Notes: generated from the letters alone by a model not told the origin. Counted from the first letter of the stretch, positions 46,261 through 54,638 are shown. The stretch: 64,000 nt of DNA from Streptomyces sp. NBC_00659 (GCF_036226925.1 NZ_CP109031.1:868001-932000), one strand, 5' to 3'. Translations and numbers: made by a program.

Positions 46261-47264
46261 CGCTGAAGTCTCCTGATCGGTCGTCGAGTCCACTGCCGGC
46301 AATATCGCGGAAGACGTCTTCCAGCGTGGGCGGTTCGGCGTCGCCGTCGATCCCGCGGCGCTCGCCGAGCCCCGCCCTGAGCTGCTGTGGGGTGCCGAGC
46401 GCGCGGACGCGTCCGCGGTGCATCAGCGCGACCCGGTCGCAGTACTGGTCGGCCTCGTCCATGTAGTGGGTCGTCCATGTAGTGGGTCGTCACGAGGACG
46501 GTCATCCCGGTGGCGGCCCGTACGGCGTTGATGTGCTCCCACACGCTGGTGCGGGCGATCGGGTCGAGGCCGATGGTCGGCTCGTCCAGGATCAGCAGCC
46601 GCGGCGCGCTGACCAGGGCCTGGGCGAGTTCCAGGCGGCGCGCCATGCCTCCGGAGTACGTCCTGGCGAGGCGGTCGGCCACATCGGTGAGGCCGACCGC
46701 GTCGAGCGCCTGGGCCACACGGGCCGCGCGCTCACGCCGGGACACGTCGAAGACGCGGGCGAACAGGAGCACGTTCTCCCTGCCGGTGAGCCCGGAGTCG
46801 GCGGACAGTTGCTGCGGCACGTAGCCCAACAGGCGTCGTACGGCCATGCGTTCACGGGTGGCGTCGTGCCCGAAGACACGGACCTTTCCCGAGGGGACCG
46901 GCAGCAGCGTGGTGATGCAGCGGAGCGCCGTCGTCTTGCCTGCGCCGTTGGGACCGAGCAGTCCGAACACTTCACCGTCACGGACGGCGAGGTCGAGACC
47001 GTCGACGGCGGTCATCTCGCCGAAGGCGTACACGAGTCCCGCGCAGGACACGGCGTCCGGGGCCGAGCACGGGGCAGGCGCGGCGCAGCCGCCGTCCGCG
47101 GCCGCTCCCGTCATCACGGCGTCGGCGTCGGCATCCACCGCGGTGGCCGGGACCGGCGTTCGGGGCGCGTCCGCCCGGTCACCGGCCGGGTCCGCCTCGT
47201 CGCGTCGGGGTTCCGGGTTCTCCTGCCGTGCGGGTTCCCCGCGTCCGCTGCTGTGCCCTGTCAT
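46220..47264 (-). pseudogene. DrrA-like ABC transporter ATPase, frameshifted by a 16-bp duplication
   Basis: ATG at 47262-47264 overlaps the MarR gene stop. After a long 75-residue acidic N-terminal extension come Walker A GLLGPNGAGKTT, Q-loop YVPQQL, signature YSGGMARRLELAQAL, Walker B LLILDEP and the H-loop VTTHYMD. Directly after TTHYMD the frame is lost at a tandem 16-bp duplication (46456-46487). The normal continuation EADQYCDRVALMHRGRVRALG is found in another frame down to 46220. The nucleotide-binding core is complete, but the C-terminal part would be replaced. With the permease also broken, the exporter is dead. Confidence 0.88.
46456..46487. repeat. 16-bp tandem duplication
   Basis: CGTCCATGTAGTGGGT occurs twice head to tail (46456-46471, 46472-46487). 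Removing one copy restores the ATPase reading frame. Confidence 0.95.
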
Positions 47265-47722
47265 GTCTCCTCGGCCTCCTCGTGCAGGTTCGCCGCCAGT
47301 TTGCGCAGGGCCGGAAGAGCGGCCTCCAGCGCGGCACGGTCGGCCGCGTCGAGGCGCGCCACCTGGGCGCGTACGAGCACCGCGCGCCGCTGCCGCCAGT
47401 CGCGCAACCGGGCATCGGCCGCCGGGGTGGACAGCAGCCGGGCGGCGCGCCGGTCGGCCGGGTCGGTCTCGCGGACCAGACAACCGTCCGCGACCAGCCG
47501 GTTGACCAGCGTCGAGACCGAATTGCCCGCCAGATACAGCTCCTTGGCCGCCTCCGACACACCGATGCCAGGCCGGTCGACGACCAGGCGCAGCAGATCG
47601 GCCTCGGCACCGCGCAGGCCCGGTCCGGCCGTGCCGCGGCGCAGCCGCCGTCTGATCAGCCGCCGCAAACCGGCCAGGGTGTCCGCCAGGGCTTCGGGGA
47701 AACTCTCCGACTCCGACTTCAC
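47261..47722 (-). CDS. MarR-family transcriptional regulator of the ABC operon
   Basis: 153 residues; GTG at 47720-47722. The winged helix is GISVSEAAKELYLAGNSVSTL-like (GVSEAAKELYLAGNSVSTLVNRLVADG), with the wing DPADRRAARLLSTPAA. The dimer-forming N- and C-terminal helices are present. It is the first gene of the marR-ATPase-permease operon (4-bp overlap with the ATPase). A 29-bp inverted repeat directly upstream (47727-47755) is the likely self-regulated operator. MarR proteins release DNA on binding phenolic or drug ligands and so induce an exporter. The regulator is intact although its two transporter genes are broken. Confidence 0.88.
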   Translation of the reverse strand: MKSESESFPEALADTLAGLRRLIRRRLRRGTAGPGLRGAEADLLRLVVDRPGIGVSEAAKELYLAGNSVSTLVNRLVADGCLVRETDPADRRAARLLSTPAADARLRDWRQRRAVLVRAQVARLDAADRAALEAALPALRKLAANLHEEAEET

Positions 47723-47726
47723 GGTC

Positions 47727-47755
47727 CGAATTACCTCTGTGTCAGAGGTAATTCG
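47727..47755. promoter_or_regulatory. MarR operator (13-bp inverted repeat, 3-bp spacer)
   Basis: CGAATTACCTCTG, spacer TGT, then the exact reverse complement. It starts 5 bp upstream of the marR start codon and would block transcription when bound. The AT-rich ends stand out from the surroundings. Confidence 0.8.
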
Positions 47756-47799
47756 GGAAAGGGAGGATCAAGAGACCGGGTCCGGCGGCGATACCCCAG

Positions 47800-47824
47800 G
47801 TGTGCACCTCGGTTCGGGGGGTAA
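47800..47824 (+). promoter_or_regulatory. SigB-type promoter for the STAS gene
   Basis: GTGT (47800-47803), 15-bp spacer, GGGTAA (47819-47824), close to GNNT-N14-16-GGGTAC/T. The predicted start is about 65 bp upstream of the STAS start codon. Confidence 0.4.
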
Positions 47825-47896
47825 CCGTTGACCTGCTCACCGGCGTACCCCAGCGCCGGGTGGATCCCGACGGGTCAGTTCCCCTTGGAGGTAACC

Positions 47897-48274
47897 GTGC
47901 CGGCCGAAGAGGCTCCTGTGACCATCGACGCGACCTTGTACGGCGAGGGCATCGCCCTGGTCACCGTGGCCGGGGAACTGGATGTCGAGACAGCCCCCGA
48001 GCTGCACCACCGACTGGCCGACCAGATACGCGGGGGCCGGCGGCACCTGCTGCTCGACCTGTCCGCGGTCCCCTTCATGGACTCCTCCGGCATCAACGCC
48101 CTGCTCAAGGCCCACGACGCCGCCGGACGTGCGGGAGGCGGAGTGTGCCTCGTGTCCCCGGCGCCGGCCGTCCAGCGCGTTCTGGATCTCACGGGCGTCA
48201 GCCTCGCCATACCGTCGGTGGCCGATGTGGACGCCGCACTGGTCCACATCGGAGAAAGGACAGCGCGGCACTAG
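47897..48274 (+). CDS. STAS-domain anti-sigma factor antagonist
   Basis: 125 residues; GTG at 47897 behind GGAGG. The single STAS domain reads IALVTVAGELDVETAPELHHRL, then LLLDLSAVPFMDSSGINALL with the phospho-acceptor Ser in DSSG. This is the classical RsbV/SpoIIAA type. Two PP2C phosphatase genes and two RsbW-like ATPase genes lie within 6 kb, so a complete switch could be local. A SigB-like promoter upstream suggests positive feedback. Its 3' end overlaps that of the convergent MarR gene by 4 bp. Confidence 0.88.
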   Translation: MPAEEAPVTIDATLYGEGIALVTVAGELDVETAPELHHRLADQIRGGRRHLLLDLSAVPFMDSSGINALLKAHDAAGRAGGGVCLVSPAPAVQRVLDLTGVSLAIPSVADVDAALVHIGERTARH

Positions 48275-48747
48275 GCGGAGCGGGCCTCGACGGGGTCCGC
48301 CTCGTGGAGCTGTGCGGCCGCGGCCGCACAGAAGGCCGCCAGCCCCTCCACGAGCGCCTCCCGCCCGGCGGCCGGCATCTGCGCGAGGACGGCTTCCACG
48401 GCCCGCTCGCGCCGTGCGCGCAGTTCCGCGAGGAAGGTCCGGCCCTGGGGGCTCAGGAACAGGCGCAGCTCGCGGCGGCTGGTGGCACTCGGTGCCCGTT
48501 CGACGAACCCCACGGCCTGCAGCCGGTCGCAGAGTCTGCTGGTCGAGGGAGGTGTGGAGCCGAGCGCGTCGGCCAGGGTCCTCAGGTTGATGCCCTCTCC
48601 GTGTTCCAGGATGAACAGCACCCGCAACTGGGAGGCGGAGACCGGGGCCGTCGAGGCGCGGCCCCAGAGGATCTCCAGAAGCTCGGCGGCCTCCGCGGTC
48701 ACGCGGGCCACCTCGCTGCGGCGCGGACGGGGGCCAGAGGAAGTCAC
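48271..48747 (-). CDS. MarR-family transcriptional regulator
   Basis: 158 residues from GTG 48745-48747 (GGGAGAG upstream); a longer frame from 48798 lacks a ribosome site. The winged helix is VSASQLRVLFILEHGEGINLRTLADALGSTPPSTSRLCDRLQ with wing SATSRRELRLFLSP, broken here by family helices. The C-terminal dimer helices are Ala-rich. It is divergent from the PP2C gene at 48877 and may regulate it. It differs from the MarR at 47261, so they are not duplicates. Confidence 0.85.
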   Translation of the reverse strand: MTSSGPRPRRSEVARVTAEAAELLEILWGRASTAPVSASQLRVLFILEHGEGINLRTLADALGSTPPSTSRLCDRLQAVGFVERAPSATSRRELRLFLSPQGRTFLAELRARRERAVEAVLAQMPAAGREALVEGLAAFCAAAAAQLHEADPVEARSA

Positions 48748-48876
48748 CGTCCAACTCTCCCAGTCTTCTCGGGCACTGTCAGCCTGTCGGCGCGACACCA
48801 GGAACGAAAGGGTGGATACCGGCCTTCGAATCCCTTGGACTCCTTGAACTTCTCAAAGATTGGTCTGTGCGACATC

Positions 48877-50064
48877 GTGAACAGATTCGTGGCCGCAGAG
48901 CGTGCCCTGCGCACCGCGGCGCCCCATCAGCTGCTGGACGCGGTCCGTGACGTGCTGTGCGGTCACTACGCGGCCGATTCCGTCGAACTCTTCATGGCCG
49001 ACTACGGGCTCACCGTGCTCCAGCCCGTCTCGGTGCTTCCCCACACCCTGGAACCCATTCCGGTGCACACCAGCCCCGAGGGCCGGGCCTTCGGCGCCCA
49101 GCAACCCTTCGTGGAGGAACACGGCGACGGGGGCGTACGAACACACCTCCCGGTGACGGTCCGCGGCGACCGGCTCGGCGTCCTGTCCGTCGTCCTGCCC
49201 TCCGCCGCCTGCGACGCGGACACGGTCGCCGAACTCGCCGACATCGCCGAGGTCCTCGGCCACGAGGTGCTCGTGGCCGAACGCGACACCGACCTGTACC
49301 TCCAGGCCCGCCGCAAGGACCGGCTGACCCTGGCCGCGGAGATGCAGTGGCAGCTCCTGCCCGGCCGCTCCTGCTCCCGGCCCGAGTACGAGCTCGGCGC
49401 CCAGCTGGAACCCGCCTACGCGATCTTCGGCGACAATTTCGACTGGTCGGCCGACGCCGAGCGGCTGTCCCTCTACGTGACGAACGGGATGGGCGAGGGT
49501 ATCGAGGCGTCGCTGCTCACCAGTCTCGGCATCAACGCCCTGCGCAACGCGCGCCGGGCCGGCATCCCGCTCGCGGACCAGGCGGCGCTCGCCGATCAGG
49601 CGGTCCACGCCCAGTACCGCGGCGACCGCTATCTGTCCGTGCTCATGCTCGACTTCGAGCTGTCCACCGGCCGGATGCGCGTGATCGACGCGGGGTCGCC
49701 CCAGATGCTGCGGCTGCGCGGCCGGACCGTCGAACGCGTGGACTTCGAGGCCCAGTTGCCCCTCGGCATGTTCGAGGAGACCGACTACCTCGTGCAGGAG
49801 TTCCGGGTGGAACCCGGCGACCGGCTCCTCTTCGTGAGCGACGGCGTCCACGCCGTGGCCGGGCCGGGCGGCGAGAAGTACGGGCAGAAGGCCCTGGCCA
49901 TGGCGATCAGCTCCACCCGGCTGCTGCCCGCGACGGAGGTGCCCCGCGCCGTCCTGCGGGAGCTGACCGGTCACCGGGGCAGGCCCGGCCCGGAGGACGA
50001 CGCCCTTGTGGTGTGCCTCGACTGGCACGGCCCGGCGAGCGCCCGGCACGACGGAGCTCGATAG
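48877..50064 (+). CDS. PP2C (SpoIIE-type) phosphatase-like protein with an altered metal motif
   Basis: 395 residues from GTG 48877; no good ribosome site is seen, so the start is provisional. Residues about 1-150 form a GAF-like domain (ALRTAAPHQLLDAVRDVLCGHY, then GVRTHLPVTVRGDRLGVLSVVLP). The PP2C-like domain has GDNFDW with D186, FVSDGVHAV and PEDDALVVCL. The usual GDVxGxG metal motif reads TNGMGEG with N203 where an Asp is expected. The phosphatase may thus be weak or inactive, or the subfamily may tolerate Asn. It faces a MarR gene and is followed by an RsbW-like ATPase gene on the other strand. Confidence 0.82.
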   Translation: MNRFVAAERALRTAAPHQLLDAVRDVLCGHYAADSVELFMADYGLTVLQPVSVLPHTLEPIPVHTSPEGRAFGAQQPFVEEHGDGGVRTHLPVTVRGDRLGVLSVVLPSAACDADTVAELADIAEVLGHEVLVAERDTDLYLQARRKDRLTLAAEMQWQLLPGRSCSRPEYELGAQLEPAYAIFGDNFDWSADAERLSLYVTNGMGEGIEASLLTSLGINALRNARRAGIPLADQAALADQAVHAQYRGDRYLSVLMLDFELSTGRMRVIDAGSPQMLRLRGRTVERVDFEAQLPLGMFEETDYLVQEFRVEPGDRLLFVSDGVHAVAGPGGEKYGQKALAMAISSTRLLPATEVPRAVLRELTGHRGRPGPEDDALVVCLDWHGPASARHDGAR

Positions 50065-50113
50065 CCGACTCGGGCGGCCGCCCGAGAGGCCATGACCGGC
50101 TCAGGCGGCCGGA

Positions 50114-50163
50114 CCGGGCGCCGACGGGGCCGGCCGGGCGCCGACGGGGCCGGCCGGGCGCCC
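50114..50163. repeat. 20-bp tandem repeat x 2.5
   Basis: CCGGGCGCCGACGGGGCCGG occurs at 50114-50133 and 50134-50153, followed by a partial third copy. It lies between the convergent PP2C and ATPase genes, where GC-rich hairpins could terminate transcription. Confidence 0.9.
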
Positions 50164-50189
50164 GCCGGCCCGGCCGGAAGCGGCACTCG

Positions 50190-50606
50190 TCAGAACCTCA
50201 CGACCGCGTGGACCGTCTTGCCGTCGGGGCGGGACAGCACGGTCAGCTCGGCGGACAGCCGGTGCACCAGCGGCCAGCCGAAGCCGCCCTGTCCTGTCAG
50301 GTCGAGGCGCTTCGGGCGCGGCGGCTCGGGGTCGTCGTCGGAGACCGCGATGCCCACCCCGTGGCCCATGTCCCTCAGGTCCAGGCTGCACAGCCGACCG
50401 CGCGCGTGGCGCACCACGTTCGTCACGAGCTCCGAGACCACGAGCGTGACGGCCTCGGCTGTCTCGCGCGGCACGGCGCGCGGCAGGCCGCCGAGGAACG
50501 TGCGGACCATCCGCCGGGCGTGCACGGCGGCCTGCGGATCCCGCTCGAGCCTCGCACCGAGATCGGGACCGAGATCGAGATCGCAGGACGGTTCGACGGT
50601 GGTCAT
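50190..50606 (-). CDS. RsbW-like ATP-binding regulator (HATPase_c_2)
   Basis: 138 residues; ATG at 50604-50606 behind AAGGGAGG. The N box is VTLVVSELVTNVVRHARG, the G1 region DDDPEPPRPKRL, and the G2 region GQGGFGWPLVHRLS. This single-domain GHKL ATPase is the common Streptomyces type that acts as an anti-sigma factor and STAS kinase, though most members have no known target. It is convergent with the PP2C gene and 2 kb from a STAS gene. Confidence 0.87.
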   Translation of the reverse strand: MTTVEPSCDLDLGPDLGARLERDPQAAVHARRMVRTFLGGLPRAVPRETAEAVTLVVSELVTNVVRHARGRLCSLDLRDMGHGVGIAVSDDDPEPPRPKRLDLTGQGGFGWPLVHRLSAELTVLSRPDGKTVHAVVRF

Positions 50607-51072
50607 GCCTTCGCCTCCCTTGCCGTACGTCCCGCCCGCGCGCCGCGCGGCGGCGCCCCTCCGCGCTGATCGAAGTGCCGGGCAGGCTGTCTCCCCTTGT
50701 TCCCGGACCTCCGGAGGCCATGTCACGGGTATCCCCGGCTTCACACCCCGTCCACAGGCGTCCCCTCCGAGACGGCGCCCGGAGGCCGGCCCACGGCGAA
50801 AGGTCTCGGGGACACGGGACTGCCGCGGCGGATCGGGGGCACTAGGCACGCGTCCCGGACGCCCACGGGCGGTTCGGCGACATCGCTCCCGTGTCGGCCG
50901 TCGGGGCCGGGCGACCCCGAGGCCGGCACGGTCGAGCGGCCGGGGTGGTGGCCCTCACCGGGCAGCGGCCGGCAGGGCCACCACCCCGGCACTTCTCCGC
51001 ACCCGCCCGGGGCGACCGGACGGAACGCGGCACGGACTGTCGGAACGCGGCACGCACAACAGGAGACTGCGG
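50607..51072. other. Intergenic region with a strong hairpin
   Basis: 466 bp between the divergent ATPase and cardiolipin synthase-like genes, with no believable gene. It holds the hairpin at 50939-50990, and near 51021-51052 two copies of CGGAACGCGGCAC. GGGTAT at 50727-50732 has no matching -35. Confidence 0.55.
50939..50990. other. 17-bp perfect hairpin in the cardiolipin synthase leader region
   Basis: Arms GCCGGGGTGGTGGCCCT (50939-50955) and its exact reverse complement (50974-50990), with an 18-nt loop. It lies 82 bp before the downstream start codon and no plus-strand gene ends just upstream, so it is not an obvious terminator. It could be an attenuator or an operator. Confidence 0.7.
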
Positions 51073-52287
51073 ATGTCCCAGACCATCGCTGCACGAGTCG
51101 AGGCGTACGGAACGGTGGCCCCGGCGGAGGCGCGTCGCCGCAAGCAGCGGTTCCGCAGACGCCTGGAACGGCTGATCGGCATCGCCGCCACCGAGGGAAA
51201 TGAGCTGGTTCCCCTGCGCAACGGCGACCGGATCTTCGCCGCGATGCTCGACGCGGTGCGGTCCGCCGAGCACACCATCGACATGATGACCTTCGTCTAC
51301 TGGCGCGGGCAGATAGCCCGTGACTTCGCCGCCGCGCTGGCCGACCGGGCGCGGGCGGGTGTCAGGGTGCGGCTCCTGCTGGACGGTTTCGGCGCGAAGC
51401 GGATCGAGGGGGACCTGCTACGGTCCATGACCGCGGCAGGTGTGCAGGTCGCGTGGTTCCGCAAGCCGCTGTGGCTCTCGCCCCTGAAGCAGAACCACCG
51501 CTGTCACCGCAAGGCGCTCGTCGTCGACGAGCACACCGCGTTCACCGGCGGCGTGGGTATCGCCGAGGAATGGTGCGGGGACGCCCGCGGTCCCTCCGAG
51601 TGGCGGGACACGCACGTCAAGGTGCGGGGGCCGGCCGTGGACGGCATCGCCGCCGCGTTCGCGCAGAACTGGGCGGAGTGCCACGACGAGCTCTTCGACG
51701 ACCGGGACCGCTTCACCGGGCACGGTCAGCCGGGCACGGCGACGGTGCAGGTGGTGCGGGGCTCGGCCAGTTTCGGCTGGCAGGACATGCAGACCCTCAT
51801 CCGGGTGATGCTCGGCTCCGCCGAGGAACGCTTCCGCCTCGCCACCGCCTACTTCGCTCCCGACACCTACTTCGTCGACCTGCTGTGCGTGACGGCGCGC
51901 CGCGGTGTCCGGGTGGAGATCCTGCTGCCCGGTCCGTACACCGACCAGCGGGCTTGTCAGCTCGCCGGCCAGAACCACTACGGCACGCTGCTGGCCGCCG
52001 GTGTCGAGATACGCCAGTACCAGCCGACCATGCTCCACACCAAGATCATGACAGTGGACGGGGTGGCTTCCCTGATCGGTTCCACCAACTTCAACCGCCG
52101 CTCGATGGAGCACGACGAGGAAGTCATGCTGGCCGTCCTCGACGAGGCCTTCACCGCGGCCCTCGACCGGGACTTCGACGAGGACCGGGAGAACGCCGTG
52201 GGCATCGATCCGACCCGCTGGCGGCGCAGGTCCCCGGTCCAGCGCGCCAAGGAGCTGGCCGTCGTACCCCTGCGCCGTTTCCTCTAG
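51073..52287 (+). CDS. Phospholipase D-superfamily cardiolipin synthase-like protein
   Basis: 404 residues, ATG at 51073 behind AGGAG. Two HKD motifs are present: HRKALVVD in NHRCHRKALVVDEHTAFTGG and HTKIMTVD in LHTKIMTVDGVASLIGSTN. The second is followed by the expected GSTNFNRRS. No N-terminal membrane helices are present, as in ClsB/ClsC-like enzymes, so it would act peripherally on the membrane. Cardiolipin synthases join phosphatidylglycerol with another phospholipid. Streptomyces also has a eukaryote-type synthase, so this PLD-type protein may be auxiliary or act on other phosphodiesters. Confidence 0.88.
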   Translation: MSQTIAARVEAYGTVAPAEARRRKQRFRRRLERLIGIAATEGNELVPLRNGDRIFAAMLDAVRSAEHTIDMMTFVYWRGQIARDFAAALADRARAGVRVRLLLDGFGAKRIEGDLLRSMTAAGVQVAWFRKPLWLSPLKQNHRCHRKALVVDEHTAFTGGVGIAEEWCGDARGPSEWRDTHVKVRGPAVDGIAAAFAQNWAECHDELFDDRDRFTGHGQPGTATVQVVRGSASFGWQDMQTLIRVMLGSAEERFRLATAYFAPDTYFVDLLCVTARRGVRVEILLPGPYTDQRACQLAGQNHYGTLLAAGVEIRQYQPTMLHTKIMTVDGVASLIGSTNFNRRSMEHDEEVMLAVLDEAFTAALDRDFDEDRENAVGIDPTRWRRRSPVQRAKELAVVPLRRFL

Positions 52288-52341
52288 GAATTGTCGGACA
52301 AACCCTGGTCCGGCCGGGCCCGGACGGGATCGGTGAGGGGG

Positions 52342-53046
52342 TCAGCGGGGCCGCTCGCCGGTCTCGCAGACCTTGCGGGCGATCTCCCGGAGTTTGATGT
52401 TGTGGTCCTGGGAGGCCTTCTTCAGCACGGCGAAGGCGTCCTCCTCGCTGAGGCCGTGCCGCTCCATGAGGATGCCCATCGCCTCACCGATCTCGTGGCG
52501 GGTCTCCAGGGCATGGCCGAGCTGCTGGTGCGTACGGGCCGAGGACAGGGCGACCGCGGCGTGCGAGGCCAGGACCCAGCCGGCGCGCTGGGCCGACTCG
52601 TCGAACATGTTCGGACGGCGCGAGTACAGATTGAGAGCGCCGAGTTCGTCCTCGTCGGTGAAGAGCAGGAAGCCCATCATGCTGCCCATGCCCAGCTTTC
52701 TCAGTTCGGGCGCGAAGCGGGACCACTTCTCGTGCGGCCGGCCCAGGTCCTCGATGGCGTAGAGCTGCTCCCGTTCGGTCACCGCGTCGAAGCACGGGCC
52801 CTCCCGCAGGTCCTGCTGGATCCGGTCCGCCATGCGCACGACGTCATTGGTCGCGGCCAGGGCCCTGACCTCGCCGCGGCGGACCGTGAGGATGCCGCCC
52901 TCGTCGCAGCCGTTGATCAGCACCGTCGCGTGCTCCACGATCCGGTCCAAGGTCGCCTGCACCGAGTCCTGCGCCAGCAGGTCCCGTGCCATGTCCGCCA
53001 GGGCGACGGCAAACTTCTCCCAGACCTCGCCGGGCTCCTGCGTCAT
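52342..53046 (-). CDS. GAF-ANTAR domain putative antitermination regulator
   Basis: 234 residues, ATG at 53044-53046. A GAF domain (about 25-165; TLDRIVEHATVLINGCDEGGILTV, then GSMMGFLLFTDEDELGALNLYS) is followed by an ANTAR domain (about 172-230; LGHALETRHEIGEAMGILMERHGLSEEDAFAVL). ANTAR domains bind paired RNA hexaloops and prevent terminator formation. The GAF ligand is unknown. Stand-alone GAF-ANTAR proteins are abundant in Streptomyces and mycobacteria. The ribosome site is weak. It lies between the cardiolipin synthase-like and WhiB genes. Confidence 0.9.
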   Translation of the reverse strand: MTQEPGEVWEKFAVALADMARDLLAQDSVQATLDRIVEHATVLINGCDEGGILTVRRGEVRALAATNDVVRMADRIQQDLREGPCFDAVTEREQLYAIEDLGRPHEKWSRFAPELRKLGMGSMMGFLLFTDEDELGALNLYSRRPNMFDESAQRAGWVLASHAAVALSSARTHQQLGHALETRHEIGEAMGILMERHGLSEEDAFAVLKKASQDHNIKLREIARKVCETGERPR

Positions 53047-53232
53047 GGGTCATCCGATCATCCGTCGAAGCGAAACCAGCCTTCACCCGGGTTTCCATTG
53101 TGACACCCCGGTACACCCCCGCCCGTGGCGGTCGAGTGACGTCCGTTCGCCGGCCCGGGCGCGTCCCGCCGTACGGCGCGGCCTCCCCGTACGGCCGCTC
53201 CAGTATCCACGGGATCTTTGCACGACTCCCCT

Positions 53233-53257
53233 GTTTCATCCGGCGGATCAAGGGTGA
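53233..53257 (+). promoter_or_regulatory. SigB-type promoter for the WhiB gene
   Basis: GTTT (53233-53236), 15-bp spacer, GGGTGA (53252-53257); one base from the GGGTAC/T consensus. The leader would be about 50 nt. Confidence 0.5.
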
Positions 53258-53311
53258 CCCGGGAAGGGACCGGATTCCGAAGAACGCGTTCGACTCGATC
53301 AGGAGGCTCGC

Positions 53312-53572
53312 ATGGAGAACTGGCGCGAAGGCGCGTCCTGCCGCACCGTTGACCCCGATCTGTTCTTCCCCATCGGGAGCACCGGACCCGCGCTGCTCCA
53401 GATCCAGGAGGCGAAGGCGGTCTGCGCGGGCTGCCCGGTCCGTGAGGAGTGCCTGCGCTGGGCCCTGGACACGGGCCAGACCGTCGGAGTCTGGGGTGGT
53501 ACGAGCGAGGCCGAACGGCGCGCGCTGGCGCGGCGCCGCTCCCGTGGGCGCTCCCGGAACACCTCCGCGTAG
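53312..53572 (+). CDS. WhiB-family iron-sulfur transcription factor
   Basis: 86 residues, ATG at 53312 behind AGGAGG. The four cluster Cys are C10 in GASCRTVDPDLFF, then C38-xx-C41-x5-C47 in AVCAGCPVREECLRWAL. The turn GVWGG precedes a basic C-terminus (RALARRRSRGRSR), which binds DNA. Wbl proteins bind a [4Fe-4S] cluster and region 4 of the principal sigma factor. The short length and plain tail resemble Streptomyces Wbl paralogues of unknown regulon rather than WhiB or WhiD themselves. It is followed 109 bp later by an RsbW-like ATPase gene. Confidence 0.92.
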   Translation: MENWREGASCRTVDPDLFFPIGSTGPALLQIQEAKAVCAGCPVREECLRWALDTGQTVGVWGGTSEAERRALARRRSRGRSRNTSA

Positions 53573-53681
53573 CGCGGGAGGGGCAGCACCGGGCCTCGCC
53601 ACAGGGCCGGGTTCGGAGCAGACGACCGGGTCGCGGCGCAGCGAGAGACGTTCCGCCGACGAGATCCGAACGAAGGGCACG

Positions 53682-54116
53682 ATGGAGATCGATCCGAGCC
53701 GGAACAGGAAGTCGTCGTACGGGGAACTGGGGACGTTCACCAGCGCGTTCGGCGGCGAGCTGCGCAACGTGTCCGACGCGCGGCTGGCCGCGGACGGCTA
53801 TCTGCGGGCCCTCGCGCGAGCGACACCGCCCTCGGCGGCCGAGCACTGGGACGACATCCTGCTGGTGGTCACCGAACTCGCCGCGAACACGATCCAGTAC
53901 GCTCCCGGCCCCTTCGAGCTCCAGATGCGTCCCACCATCGGCGGTGTGCACGTGACGCTCCACGACACCAGCACCACCCCGCCCGCGCCACGCCGCTTCC
54001 GCCCGTCCCAGGGCGGGGGCGGCATCGGCTGGCATCTCGTCCACGCGCTCTGCGACCAGGTGAGCGTGATCGTGCGGCCCGACGGCAAGGACGTCCACGC
54101 GTTCCTGCCCTGGTGA
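53682..54116 (+). CDS. RsbW-like ATP-binding regulator (HATPase_c_2)
   Basis: 144 residues, ATG at 53682 behind GAAGGG. The N box is ILLVVTELAANTIQYAPG, the G1 region DTSTTPPAPRRF, and the G2 region GGGGIGWHLVHALCDQ. It is a single GHKL domain with a short N-terminal extension, probably an anti-sigma/STAS kinase or a target-less Streptomyces paralogue. The gene may be co-transcribed with the WhiB gene upstream. Confidence 0.87.
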   Translation: MEIDPSRNRKSSYGELGTFTSAFGGELRNVSDARLAADGYLRALARATPPSAAEHWDDILLVVTELAANTIQYAPGPFELQMRPTIGGVHVTLHDTSTTPPAPRRFRPSQGGGGIGWHLVHALCDQVSVIVRPDGKDVHAFLPW

Positions 54117-54224
54117 CGGAACGGTACCCGCGCCGCGCACGCCGACGCGGAGGTGTCGTTCCGCGCGGCATGGGCACACGGTTGCGGTGAGGAAGCTGTT
54201 CCGTCGCACGATCGAGGTGGAGCG

Positions 54225-54530
54225 TTGAGTCAGGAGCCGGAGCCGTCCGAGCGTGAGCATGCGGTGTGGGACCGGGTGCGCCGCACCGCCACCGGGATGA
54301 ACCATCACCGGGCGAAGGCGGCCCTCGACGACGCGAGGAAGGCGGCCGAGGAGAACCCGTCCGCCGGCGGGACGGCGCCCGACACACAGACGGAGTTGGA
54401 CGAATGGGAGCGGATCACCGAGACCCTGGCCGACCACGCCGGGTCCTACGACCCCGCCACGGACCCCTTCGTCCAAGGCCAGCTCGCCGCCCGGTCCCAT
54501 CACGCACAGGCACCGACACGACGTGGCTGA
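54225..54530 (+). CDS. Small hydrophilic protein of unknown function
   Basis: About 101 residues. A TTG at 54225 follows GAGGTGGAG; an in-frame GTG at 54153 is the alternative. The protein is highly charged and probably helical (EREHAVWDRVRRTATGMNHHRAK, then TELDEWERITETLADHAG), with a disordered C-terminus. No domain was recognised. It lies between the ATPase gene and another unknown gene on the same strand. Confidence 0.5.
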   Translation: MSQEPEPSEREHAVWDRVRRTATGMNHHRAKAALDDARKAAEENPSAGGTAPDTQTELDEWERITETLADHAGSYDPATDPFVQGQLAARSHHAQAPTRRG

Positions 54531-54638
54531 GCCATTCCTTCCCCGTTGTCAGTCCCGTACGGAACAATGCTGGTCAGCCAGAAGATCACCGCACCCGTGC
54601 CGTGTGATCCCGTCCGTCCGTCGAAAGGCCGCCCGCAC

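Noticed and set aside
47800..48876. Long N-terminal extension of the PP2C-like protein at 48877
   Set aside because: The frame runs antisense to a MarR gene and out of frame with a STAS gene, both with clear domains.
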